A stretch of DNA of 64,000 nt from an uncultured Dysgonomonas sp. Lineage in GTDB: Bacteria > Bacteroidota > Bacteroidia > Bacteroidales > Dysgonomonadaceae. The first letter of the stretch is position 1. Each line of letters starts with the position of its first letter. Shown here in pieces: positions 19,691-27,993 of this stretch. The position numbers were made by a program, and so were the translations under genes. Below the pieces are notes generated by a model. That model saw nothing but the letters and a program-made list of their open reading frames with translations, ran no database searches and was not told where the DNA came from. Location: the NCBI GenBank assembly GCA_945273835.1, contig CALYPL010000007.1, positions 33,410 through 97,409 of the forward strand. The letters run 5' to 3'.

Positions 19691-19721
19691 CTCTTTTAAA
19701 AGAAGTGATTATTTCATAACA

Positions 19722-20930
19722 ATGAAAACTATTATAATACTTGCCGATGGCATGGCAGACGAACCTATTTGTGAATTAGGCGGCAAAACGCCTTTACAAG
19801 CCGCTGAAAAACAATACTTGGATTTGCTTGCTGCGAAAGGTAAAAGCGGAATGCTTGCAACAATCCCAACTGGCTTTCAGCCCGGCAGCGATATTGCCAA
19901 TCTATCTATATTAGGTTATGATGTATCTGAAGTGTTTGAAGGGCGAGGTTCGCTCGAAGCGGCAAGTATGAGTATAGATATACTCCCAAACGAAATGGTC
20001 ATGCGCTGTAATCTGATCTGCATAGATGAATGTAAAATAAAAAATCATTCAGCAGGTCATATATCTGATCATGAGGCAAAAGAATTAATTAATTATCTTA
20101 ATACTTATCTTGAAGACCAAAGAATCTGTTTTTATGCAGGTAAATCATACCGAAATCTGTTAAAATTGAAAGGTGGAGATAAACGCATTGAGTGTGTTGC
20201 ACCTCATGATGTCTTAGATATACCCTTCAATCAAGTCATGATTAAGCCCAATGTAGCTGACGCCGAAGATACAGTTTACACATTGAACAATCTTATTATT
20301 AAATCACAAGAATTACTCAGAAATCATCCTGTAAACCTAAAACGTATCTCCGAAGGGAAACTTCCGGCTAATAGTATTTGGTTATGGTCGCCGGGTTATA
20401 AACCTCAGATGCAGACTCTTCAGGATTTATATGGGATAAAAAGCGGAGCGGTCATATCTGCTGTTGATCTGATTATGGGAATCGGAAAACTTGCAGGACT
20501 TAGATTAATTCATGTGAGTGGTGCTACCGGCATGTACGACACCAATTATGAAGGTAAGGCTTCGGCAGCTATTGAAGCCTTGAGAAACGACGACTTTGTT
20601 TTTTTGCATATAGAAGCCAGCGATGAAGCGGGACATGACGGAGACTTTTATCTGAAAACCAAAACCATTGAATACCTTGATAAACGTATCGTAAAAACTA
20701 TTTATGAAGCAACTAAAGATTGGATTGAACCTGTAACAATAGCTATTCTGCCGGATCACCCTACCCCATGTAAATTAAAAACTCATACTGATAAGCCTGT
20801 ACCTTTCCTAATCTACCGATCTAATGGCACGCCGGATAAGGTTATGAAATATGACGAATATGAAGCAGCTAATGGCGAATATGGTTTATTGCACGGAAAA
20901 CAGTTTATTGAAACATTATTCAGTAAATAA
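19722..20930 (+). CDS. apgM: Cofactor-independent phosphoglycerate mutase, ApgM type
   Basis: A 402-residue member of the alkaline-phosphatase superfamily that interconverts 3- and 2-phosphoglycerate in glycolysis. It opens with ILADGMADEP, carrying the first metal-binding Asp. The nucleophile region PGSDIANLSILGYD follows, and the C-terminal metal ligands are in HIEASDEAGHDGD and LPDHPTPC. Relatives have been annotated as proposed homoserine kinases because they sit in threonine operons in some Bacteroidota; no threonine gene is nearby here. The gene is monocistronic and converges tightly on the L,D-transpeptidase gene, with a 13-base gap and no hairpin. Confidence 0.9.
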   Translation: MKTIIILADGMADEPICELGGKTPLQAAEKQYLDLLAAKGKSGMLATIPTGFQPGSDIANLSILGYDVSEVFEGRGSLEAASMSIDILPNEMVMRCNLICIDECKIKNHSAGHISDHEAKELINYLNTYLEDQRICFYAGKSYRNLLKLKGGDKRIECVAPHDVLDIPFNQVMIKPNVADAEDTVYTLNNLIIKSQELLRNHPVNLKRISEGKLPANSIWLWSPGYKPQMQTLQDLYGIKSGAVISAVDLIMGIGKLAGLRLIHVSGATGMYDTNYEGKASAAIEALRNDDFVFLHIEASDEAGHDGDFYLKTKTIEYLDKRIVKTIYEATKDWIEPVTIAILPDHPTPCKLKTHTDKPVPFLIYRSNGTPDKVMKYDEYEAANGEYGLLHGKQFIETLFSK

Positions 20931-20943
20931 TAATCTCATAGCC

Positions 20944-22755
20944 TTATACACCTTTTCTTTCATTCTCCTTGATAGGCCGTACAGGCTTAATGCCTTTTAA
21001 AGCATCTAAAATTATTTTATCATAGCCATATACGTCGTCAGCATAATACAGATTATCTTCATTGGGCAACATATAAACGGTACAATAATCTATGAATAAA
21101 GAAATACCTTGATTGTTGAGAGGAAGTATATCATTCAGTTTCTTCAGTCTACCATCACTCAATAATTTTTTGCTTTGACTTGTCTGTACATTTTTATTTA
21201 TACTGTACAATAATTGATCTTTATATTGATCTGAAACAGGCGATAAGCAAAAAAATGCCAAATCAATCGGTTTCTGCACCCTCACACAGCCATGACTGAC
21301 AGCTCTGTTCTTGTACAAAAAGAATCTTTTGGATGGAGTATCATGCAAATAAACCGAAAAAGCATTATTAAACATAAACTTAATGCGCCCTAACGAATTT
21401 GAGTCACCCGAATCTTGCTTAATCATATATCTGAATGATGCCGGATTGACATTTTTCCAGTCAATCGTAGAACGATCAATTTCTTTATTATCCCTGCCGT
21501 ACAGGCGCATATTGTGTCTTCGCAAATACGAAGTATCACGTTTCTGCATCACAACAGTCTCATTTTTAGCTATACTATGCGGAACATTCCATTTCGGATT
21601 AAGATTTATATAACTGAGATCAGCCTGAAGCAGCGGTGTTTTATTGGAAGGTAGTCCCACGCATACATTCATATAAAGCGGTAAACTATCTTTTTGGGTA
21701 GCAACCAGTCTAAATGAGGCAACATTGACCTCAATATTTTTATTATGCGTGTTTTTTGACCGTCTCCATCTATAACGCTCCATATTTGCCTTCAATCTAT
21801 CCATATAATAACGGATAGGTCTGTTAAGAGCATCAATCCCATTTTTACCGATTTCTTTTTCAGTAGGGTATGACATTTTTTGACGAAACCGATTTACAGC
21901 TTCCAGTAAATCATCATCAAGAACCATATGAAGGCTATCGTTTATCAAACTATCGGCTACAGGTGAATATTCGCCTGTCATCATCAGACGTTGAGCAATA
22001 AGCGTTATGTTCCTGCTTTTATCGCCAATTTTATAGTTAAGATTTGCACCTTTTTCTTTTATCGCAGGTAATTCTATATCTTTAATACTATCAAGTACAC
22101 GATATTCATGTTGCATACGCAAATAAACGGGGTTCCGCGGTTGAGCATTTATTACGGCAGCCAAAGGATCTTCACGCAAATCGGCATGCAACGTATCATA
22201 AAAAGTTGAATCGGGTTTCTGAATACAAATAGCATAATCATCAAAGAACAACGATTTCGGATCAAGAAAACCATAAGTCATACCAGCAACATATTTGCTT
22301 ATCAATCGGACCGTAATCTTATTTAATACGGTCAGATTATGATATAAGCTGTCAGACTTACCAATATAATCTCCATCGTTGATAGCGTCTGTAATTATAC
22401 CAATACGCTTCCAGTCTTTGAAAAATTCATTTGGCAGACCGTGTTCTTCTACTTTAGCAAAGACAGAAGACAATGATTGCAGGGATTTGACATCCAGCGT
22501 ATCTTTAATCCACAACGGGGCAAAGTCCGAGCTGCTGAAATATGTGTGCAATATTGAATCGGACTGAGTGGACGATTTCAAACTGTCTTTCAATATTTGC
22601 AAATCAAAATCAGGATATTGTTTAATGAATAATGGTTTATCTGCTTCAGAAAAAATGCCTGAATGTTTTTTCTCGCCACGACCTTTTAATATGTTGTCAC
22701 AACCATTAAGGGCCAATAAAAGAGCGACAGAAAAAAAAGTGAAAATGAATTTCAT
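20944..22755 (-). CDS. L,D-transpeptidase lipoprotein, YcbB-like
   Basis: A 603-residue periplasmic enzyme expected to make 3-3 crosslinks in peptidoglycan. I start at MKFIFTF (22755) because it opens a lipoprotein signal with the lipobox Cys at residue 19. The open frame extends to 22956, but that would cross the divergent promoters and overlap era. A helical scaffold domain fills the middle, and the C-terminal YkuD domain carries HDTPSK and then SHGCVRV with the catalytic Cys. It is divergent from era, with separate -7 elements. Confidence 0.9.
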   Translation of the reverse strand: MKFIFTFFSVALLLALNGCDNILKGRGEKKHSGIFSEADKPLFIKQYPDFDLQILKDSLKSSTQSDSILHTYFSSSDFAPLWIKDTLDVKSLQSLSSVFAKVEEHGLPNEFFKDWKRIGIITDAINDGDYIGKSDSLYHNLTVLNKITVRLISKYVAGMTYGFLDPKSLFFDDYAICIQKPDSTFYDTLHADLREDPLAAVINAQPRNPVYLRMQHEYRVLDSIKDIELPAIKEKGANLNYKIGDKSRNITLIAQRLMMTGEYSPVADSLINDSLHMVLDDDLLEAVNRFRQKMSYPTEKEIGKNGIDALNRPIRYYMDRLKANMERYRWRRSKNTHNKNIEVNVASFRLVATQKDSLPLYMNVCVGLPSNKTPLLQADLSYINLNPKWNVPHSIAKNETVVMQKRDTSYLRRHNMRLYGRDNKEIDRSTIDWKNVNPASFRYMIKQDSGDSNSLGRIKFMFNNAFSVYLHDTPSKRFFLYKNRAVSHGCVRVQKPIDLAFFCLSPVSDQYKDQLLYSINKNVQTSQSKKLLSDGRLKKLNDILPLNNQGISLFIDYCTVYMLPNEDNLYYADDVYGYDKIILDALKGIKPVRPIKENERKGV

Positions 22756-22799
22756 AATAAATGTAGCCTGTACAAATTTGTCGATAAAGTTATTTCGGC

Positions 22800-22807
22800 C
22801 AAAAATA
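22800..22807 (-). promoter_or_regulatory. -7 promoter element of the L,D-transpeptidase gene
   Basis: On the minus strand this reads TATTTTTG, 44 bases before the start at 22755. It supports that start over the longer frame. Confidence 0.6.
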
Positions 22808-22884
22808 ACAAAACTTGATTGAATATACCTTCCTTTTAAACAATCAAATTTTGCATTTGGTTTCATCAATGCTGTAAACTTTTG

Positions 22885-22892
22885 TATTTTTG
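22885..22892 (+). promoter_or_regulatory. -7 promoter element of era
   Basis: TATTTTTG, 23 bases before ATG 22916. The short leader favours ATG 22916 over TTG 22910. Confidence 0.6.
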
Positions 22893-22915
22893 TTACAAAT
22901 ATCAAATAATTGAAT

Positions 22916-23797
22916 ATGCATAAATCGGGTTTCGTAAATATTGTAGGCAATCCCAACGTGGGTAAATCAACATTAATGAATGTGCTTGTCGGCGAAAAAA
23001 TATCTATTATTACCTCTAAAGCACAGACAACACGTCATCGCATTTTGGGAATTGTAAATACGGACGAATATCAGATTGTATATTCGGACACTCCGGGCGT
23101 ACTTCGTCCAAACTACAAGTTGCAAGAATCAATGCTTGGCTTTTCGCAATCGGCGTTGAATGATGCTGATGTGCTATTGTATATGACGGATGTGGTTGAA
23201 ACGATAGACAAAAATGAAGAATTTCTTCAGAAAGTTCAACGCACGGATGCGCCTGTTTTATTACTTATCAATAAAATAGACCAAACAAATCAGAAGGAAC
23301 TCGAAAATATGGTGGCTAAGTGGCATGAGTTATTGCCCAAAGCGGAAATATATCCTATTTCAGCGTTAAATAAATTCAATATTGCAGCCATTCAAAAACG
23401 CATATTAGAACTTTTACCCGATTCACCCCCCTATTTCGAGAAAGACGCTATGACCGACCGTCCGGCACGTTTTTTCGTGACAGAGATCATACGTGAAAAA
23501 ATCCTTCTTTATTATCAGAAAGAAATTCCGTATGCGGTTGAAGTGGTTGTAGAAGAATTTAAAGAAGAAAAAGACATTATCAATATACGCGCACTGATCA
23601 TTGTTGAACGTGATGCACAAAAAGGCATTATCATCGGTCATCAGGGAAAAGCCATCAAAAAAGTCGGAACAATGGCACGTAAAGACATTGAACGGTTCTT
23701 TGATAAAAAAGTATTTCTTGAAATGTACGTTAAAGTTGAAAAAGACTGGCGTAGCCGTGATAATTTATTACAACGCTTTGGCTATATACTTGATTAA
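22916..23797 (+). CDS. era: GTPase Era
   Basis: An essential GTPase that helps mature 16S rRNA and assemble the 30S subunit. The G domain shows G1 GNPNVGKST at residues ~10-18, G3 DTPG and G4 NKID. The C-terminal KH domain has the GIIIGHQGKAIKKVG loop for binding the 3' end of 16S rRNA. At 293 residues it is full length. I start at ATG 22916 (MHKSGFVNIVG), the usual beginning in this phylum, rather than at TTG 22910. It is probably co-transcribed with the TIGR02757 gene, whose start is 2 bases after the era stop. Confidence 0.97.
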   Translation: MHKSGFVNIVGNPNVGKSTLMNVLVGEKISIITSKAQTTRHRILGIVNTDEYQIVYSDTPGVLRPNYKLQESMLGFSQSALNDADVLLYMTDVVETIDKNEEFLQKVQRTDAPVLLLINKIDQTNQKELENMVAKWHELLPKAEIYPISALNKFNIAAIQKRILELLPDSPPYFEKDAMTDRPARFFVTEIIREKILLYYQKEIPYAVEVVVEEFKEEKDIINIRALIIVERDAQKGIIIGHQGKAIKKVGTMARKDIERFFDKKVFLEMYVKVEKDWRSRDNLLQRFGYILD

Positions 23798-23799
23798 AA

Positions 23800-24585
23800 T
23801 TGAAGAAGAACAATATAGCTGGGCTTAAAGATTTTCTCGACCGAAAAGCTGAACAGTATAACACTCCGGCCTTCATCGATAATGATCCGATCTGTATTCC
23901 TCATAGTTTCACATTGAGGCAAGATATTGAGATCATGGGGTTCTTTGCATCCATTTTCGCATGGGGACAACGTAAAACCATCATCAATAAGTGCCGTGAA
24001 TTAGCGTTGAGGATGGACAATGCGCCTTTCGATTTCATCGTAAATCACAGTGATACTGACTTAAAAAAATTATTAGATTTCAAACATCGCACATTCAACG
24101 ATACTGATCTTTTATACTGCATCGATTTCTTCAAACGTCATTTCACTGAATTTAAAACACTTGAAGAAGCATTCTTTCCTTCAGAGAATATGACAGTAGA
24201 AGAAGGGTTGAATTATTTTCATACCTATTTTTTTTCACATCCTGACGCACCCCGACGTACAGTAAAACATATCCCCTCGCCTATCAGAAAATCTGCCTGT
24301 AAACGTTTAAATATGTTTTTGCGTTGGATGGTGCGAAACGATGAAAGAGGCGTGGATTTTGGTATTTGGCATAAAATCAAACCTAAAGATTTAATTTGTC
24401 CCCTCGATTTGCACGTTGAACGTACAGCCAGAAAACTGGGACTACTCAACAGGGAAAAACCCGACTGGCAAGCTGCAGTTGAGTTGACCTCAAACCTCAG
24501 CAAACTAAATGCGGAAGACCCTGTAAATTACGACTTTGCTCTCTTCGGAATATCTATTGAAGAGAAATGTATTTTTGAGTTATAG
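23800..24585 (+). CDS. TIGR02757 family protein of unknown function, TTG start
   Basis: A 261-residue cytosolic protein matching the TIGR02757 family by its opening (LKDFLDRKAEQYN, then DPICIPHSF) and by WGQRKTIINKC and LHVERTARKLGLL. The family has no assigned function; its helical C-terminal part has a flavour of helix-hairpin-helix DNA glycosylases, which is only an impression. The frame is closed by a stop at 23791-23793 and no ATG lies near, so TTG at 23800 is the only sensible start. It begins 2 bases after the era stop, implying translational coupling to era. Confidence 0.85.
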   Translation: MKKNNIAGLKDFLDRKAEQYNTPAFIDNDPICIPHSFTLRQDIEIMGFFASIFAWGQRKTIINKCRELALRMDNAPFDFIVNHSDTDLKKLLDFKHRTFNDTDLLYCIDFFKRHFTEFKTLEEAFFPSENMTVEEGLNYFHTYFFSHPDAPRRTVKHIPSPIRKSACKRLNMFLRWMVRNDERGVDFGIWHKIKPKDLICPLDLHVERTARKLGLLNREKPDWQAAVELTSNLSKLNAEDPVNYDFALFGISIEEKCIFEL

Positions 24586-24635
24586 AGTTGCATCAAAAAA
24601 GCAATCCATTTCTCATTCATGCTATCTTTTTTTCA

Positions 24636-24643
24636 TATATTTG
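24636..24643 (+). promoter_or_regulatory. -7 promoter element of rsmI
   Basis: TATATTTG ends 8 bases before ATG 24652 and 26 before ATG 24670. A transcript would begin at about 24650, which argues for the second ATG. Confidence 0.6.
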
Positions 24644-24669
24644 TTTGATTTATGATACAGAAAACAACT

Positions 24670-25344
24670 ATGGGTAAATTGTATATCGTACCCACTCCGA
24701 TAGGCAATCTTGAAGATATGACTTTTCGGGCAGTGAGGTTATTAAAAGAAGTAGATCTGATTCTTGCAGAAGACACCAGAACATCAGGTATTCTACTGAA
24801 GCACTACGACATACAGACTAAAATGCAATCGTATCATAAGTTCAACGAGCATAAAGCTATATCGCATATTATAGATCGGTTAAAAGGCGGAGAAATTATA
24901 GCTCTTATATCTGATGCCGGCACACCCGGCATATCCGATCCCGGATTTCTGATTGCACGTGAAGCCGCGCGCGAGAATATTGATGTTGAATGCTTACCCG
25001 GTGCCACAGCATTTGTTCCGGCATTAGTCGGTTCGGGCATCCCTTGCGACAAATTTTGTTTTGAAGGTTTTCTACCACAAAAAAAAGGACGTATGACTCG
25101 TCTGAAAAATTTAGCTGACGAAGAACGTACAATTGTGTTTTACGAGTCGCCGCACCGCATCGTCAAAACATTGACCCAACTTGCTGAATACATGGGCGAA
25201 GAACGCTTTGCAGCAACCTGTCGGGAGATATCAAAAAAATACGAAGAAACACTTCGTGGTACTTTGAAAGAACTAATTATGCATTTTACTTTAAACGAAC
25301 CGAAGGGGGAATTTGTTATAGTAGTATCTGGAAAAGAAAATTAA
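24670..25344 (+). CDS. rsmI: 16S rRNA (cytidine(1402)-2'-O)-methyltransferase
   Basis: A tetrapyrrole-methylase-fold enzyme, 224 residues from this start, that uses SAM to methylate the ribose of C1402 in the decoding centre. Motifs: LYIVPTPIGNLEDMT at the start, AEDTRTSG, SDAGTPGISDPG (SAM-binding loop) and FYESPHRI. I begin at MGKLYIVPT (24670), the usual start. ATG 24652 would add six residues but would be almost leaderless. The gene is followed 22 bases later by a coiled-coil lipoprotein gene, probably in the same transcript. Confidence 0.96.
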   Translation: MGKLYIVPTPIGNLEDMTFRAVRLLKEVDLILAEDTRTSGILLKHYDIQTKMQSYHKFNEHKAISHIIDRLKGGEIIALISDAGTPGISDPGFLIAREAARENIDVECLPGATAFVPALVGSGIPCDKFCFEGFLPQKKGRMTRLKNLADEERTIVFYESPHRIVKTLTQLAEYMGEERFAATCREISKKYEETLRGTLKELIMHFTLNEPKGEFVIVVSGKEN

Positions 25345-25366
25345 GAATTATTAAACAAGAATTTAT

Positions 25367-26239
25367 ATGAAAAAATTATTTATCGGATGCGCTTGCTTGG
25401 CTTTATTAGCTTCATGTAACGTAAAAAATTCGAGCGAATACAAAGCTCTTCAGGCTGAAAAAGATTCTTTGGCTCAATTAAATGCAAAAAGCAATGGTGA
25501 GTTGACTGAAATGATGGGAGTCATCAACGATGTTGAAGAAAATTTCAGACAAATAAAAGAAGCTGAAAAGTATCTTACAATCGAATCGCAAGGTAAGGGT
25601 GAAATGAACTCTGATACAAAAACTCGTGTTCGTGATGATTTCGCCATGATCAACGATATGTTACAAAAAAACAAAGATCAGATTAACAAACTGAACCAAC
25701 GCCTGAAAAACAGTGGCGGCGAAAACTCAAGTCTGAAAAAAATGGTGGAACGCCTGAATGCCGAACTTCAAGATCGTGGAAAAACTATTGCCGATCTACA
25801 AGCCGCATTGACAAAACGTGACGCTCAGATAGCAGAACTTGAGGTGAATATGAAAAACCTGAACGATAACGTGGAAACTCTTAACGCTCAAGCTCAAAAA
25901 CAGGCTGAAACCATCAAGCAACAGGATAAAGAAATCAATTCGGCTTATTATATGTTTGGTACAGGCAAGGAGCTAAAAGAATCGAAAGTGATTTCAGGAG
26001 GTTTTCTTGCTTCAACTAAAGTTTTGAGCCAGAATATTGAAAGAAGCAAGTTTATAAAAATTGATATCCGTGACCTAAAAAGTATTCCGGTATACGCCAA
26101 GAAAGCAAAAGTACTTTCTGAACATCCTAAAGACAGTTATAAACTTGAAAAAGACAATACCGACAATGTGGTGTTGAAAATTTCAGACTATCAGAAATTC
26201 TGGAGCTTGACAAGATATCTGATTATTGAAGTAAACTAA
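25367..26239 (+). CDS. Coiled-coil lipoprotein of unknown function
   Basis: A 290-residue lipoprotein (lipobox LLASC, Cys17). Residues ~25-205 are almost entirely Glu/Lys/Gln/Asn-rich heptads predicted to form a long coiled coil. The last ~85 residues form a small globular domain (YYMFGTGKELKESKV, then a beta-rich end with LKISDYQKFWSLTRYLIIEVN). The architecture suggests a periplasmic spacer or scaffold. I recognise no named family; similar proteins occur next to rsmI in Bacteroidales. It probably shares the rsmI promoter and ends at the terminator just downstream. Confidence 0.75.
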   Translation: MKKLFIGCACLALLASCNVKNSSEYKALQAEKDSLAQLNAKSNGELTEMMGVINDVEENFRQIKEAEKYLTIESQGKGEMNSDTKTRVRDDFAMINDMLQKNKDQINKLNQRLKNSGGENSSLKKMVERLNAELQDRGKTIADLQAALTKRDAQIAELEVNMKNLNDNVETLNAQAQKQAETIKQQDKEINSAYYMFGTGKELKESKVISGGFLASTKVLSQNIERSKFIKIDIRDLKSIPVYAKKAKVLSEHPKDSYKLEKDNTDNVVLKISDYQKFWSLTRYLIIEVN

Positions 26240-26260
26240 TAGTTTATCTACGCATAGAAT

Positions 26261-26293
26261 AAAGCCGATGTAAAAGATTATTACATCGGCTTT
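26261..26293. terminator. Intrinsic terminator between lipoprotein and symporter genes
   Basis: A 13-bp stem (26261-26273 with 26281-26293) around a 7-base loop, followed by a T-rich run on the plus strand and by A/T on the other side. It serves the convergent symporter gene as well. Confidence 0.85.
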
Positions 26294-26316
26294 TATTTTA
26301 ATAATAGATGTCTGAA

Positions 26317-27759
26317 CTAATGTTTTCTGACAGCAATAGACCATAAACCCAAAACAGTGAGAATACCATTAAATAAAAGTATTTCATAACCTACAACATA
26401 TCCGAAATATTCCTTTAATATATATTCAACCACAAAACTTAAAATCGGAGCTAACACGCAAATGAGAGGAACGAATTTATCTCTTAGGTCTACTTTTGTG
26501 AAAAGTCCCATAAAAAACATACCCAACAACGGACCGTATGTATATGATGCGGCTTTATAAATCGTATCAAGTATATTGCTTTGTCCAACATGATGAATAA
26601 CAAGAATAACGATCAGAAAAAGCAAGCTGACAGATAAATGTACCCATTGCCTTATCCGCTTAGCTTGTAAAGCATCTTTTTTATCAGTATTCAACAAGTC
26701 TACACAAACCGAAGTGGTAAGGGAAGCTAACGCAGAATCCGCATTTGAAAATGAGGAGGCTATCATTCCGATAGTAAAACAAATTAGCACAGGCAAACCT
26801 AAGTATTCGGTAGCCAGTAAGGGTAAAATTTCATCCGACTTATCGGGTAATACAATGTTATTTTGTGAAGCGAAAAGTAATAACAGGATACCTAAAGCCA
26901 AAAACAAGAAATTGAATGGAGTAAACGCCATCCCATAACTTACCATGTTTTTTTGAGCATCACGCAGATTAGGGCAAGTAAGATTTTTTTGCATCATATC
27001 CTGATCAAGTCCTGTCATCACTATCACGATCAATGCACCACTGAAAAATTGCTTAAAAAAGTTCTGACGGGATGCCCAATCATCAAACACAAATATGCGG
27101 GCATGTTCACTCGTTGAAATCGCATTAACGATTCCATAAAAGTTTAAATTCAGATTTGCCGCAACCTGATAGATTATCAATACAAGTGCTATAATCAGAC
27201 ATAATGTTTGCAACGCATCCGTCCAAACAATTGTTCTTATTCCGCTGCGATGTGTATAAAGCCAAATAAAAAGTATGATTGTTGAAACGGTCACAAAAAA
27301 CGGCACATGCCAAGCATCGAATACCAACGCTTGCAATATAAGCGCCACAAGATACAACTTCGCAGCGGAGCCTATTATGCGTGAAAGTATGAAAAAAGAT
27401 GCACCAGTTCTATAGGAACATACTCCAAAACGTTGTTCTAAATATCCGTAAATTGTAGTCAGATTCCGTTTATAATATAGAGGTAAAAGCACATATGCCA
27501 CAAACAGGTATCCGGGTATAAAGCCAAGCACCATTTGCATATAGGTCATATCCAATTTTCCCACCATACCGGGTACAGAAACAAATGTAACGCCGGAAAT
27601 GGAACTGCCTATCATACCGATTGCAACAATATACCAAGGCGACCGGCGACTCCCCATAAAAAATGCCTCGTTGTCAGTTTGTTTTTTAGCTGTTAAATAG
27701 GATATCAGCATCAACAGACCGAAATAGAAAAGAATGATAAGTAATATGATTATACCCAT
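26317..27759 (-). CDS. Sodium:solute symporter (SSS family)
   Basis: A 480-residue inner-membrane protein with about 13 hydrophobic segments. The SSS pattern is visible: YLTAKKQTDNEAFFMG near residue 30, GMIGSSISGVTFVSVPG near residue 55 (unwound sodium-site helix 1) and SSFSNADSALASLTTS near residue 335 (sodium-site helix 8). It couples sodium entry to uptake of a small solute; sequence alone does not tell whether that is a sugar, a sialic acid or an amino acid. It is monocistronic, with a -7 element upstream. Confidence 0.9.
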   Translation of the reverse strand: MGIIILLIILFYFGLLMLISYLTAKKQTDNEAFFMGSRRSPWYIVAIGMIGSSISGVTFVSVPGMVGKLDMTYMQMVLGFIPGYLFVAYVLLPLYYKRNLTTIYGYLEQRFGVCSYRTGASFFILSRIIGSAAKLYLVALILQALVFDAWHVPFFVTVSTIILFIWLYTHRSGIRTIVWTDALQTLCLIIALVLIIYQVAANLNLNFYGIVNAISTSEHARIFVFDDWASRQNFFKQFFSGALIVIVMTGLDQDMMQKNLTCPNLRDAQKNMVSYGMAFTPFNFLFLALGILLLLFASQNNIVLPDKSDEILPLLATEYLGLPVLICFTIGMIASSFSNADSALASLTTSVCVDLLNTDKKDALQAKRIRQWVHLSVSLLFLIVILVIHHVGQSNILDTIYKAASYTYGPLLGMFFMGLFTKVDLRDKFVPLICVLAPILSFVVEYILKEYFGYVVGYEILLFNGILTVLGLWSIAVRKH

Positions 27760-27782
27760 TTTGATTATTGGCTTTTATCTTG

Positions 27783-27790
27783 CAAAAGTA
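27783..27790 (-). promoter_or_regulatory. -7 promoter element of the symporter gene
   Basis: On the minus strand this reads TACTTTTG, 23 bases before the start codon. Confidence 0.55.
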
Positions 27791-27952
27791 TAAGAAATAG
27801 TAACTGAGGTCAAATCCTCAAAATAAAAGAAAGTAGGTTAAGCGTAAACTTGTACAGATATTTTGCCTCTATATAAATATGTAAAGATGTAAAAATGTTT
27901 TCTTTATAATGGAGAAGCGATGGATTCTAAATATTTCTTCACCAGTCATAAA

Positions 27953-27980
27953 AAATCCCCGCTCATATGGGCGGGGATTT
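27953..27980 (-). terminator. Intrinsic terminator of the pyrG-yidC transcript
   Basis: A 10-bp GC-rich stem (27953-27962 with 27971-27980), followed on the minus strand by a run of T. It lies 13 bases after the yidC stop. Confidence 0.88.
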
Positions 27981-27993
27981 AACTATATCATTA

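Larger units (their letters stand above)
19381..19721. other. 341-base divergent intergenic region, htrA to apgM
   Basis: It has no coding potential on either strand. It holds a minus-strand -7 element for htrA (19423-19430), a plus-strand -7 element for apgM (19683-19690), and a perfect 15-base palindrome at 19565-19579 (7-base arms around one T) that could bind a regulator. The rest is plain AT-rich sequence. Confidence 0.6.

Noticed and set aside
19722..20930. Homoserine kinase as the product of the apgM gene
   Set aside because: The motifs are those of the alkaline-phosphatase-fold phosphoglycerate mutase, and there are no threonine genes nearby; the homoserine kinase label is a context-based annotation from other genomes.
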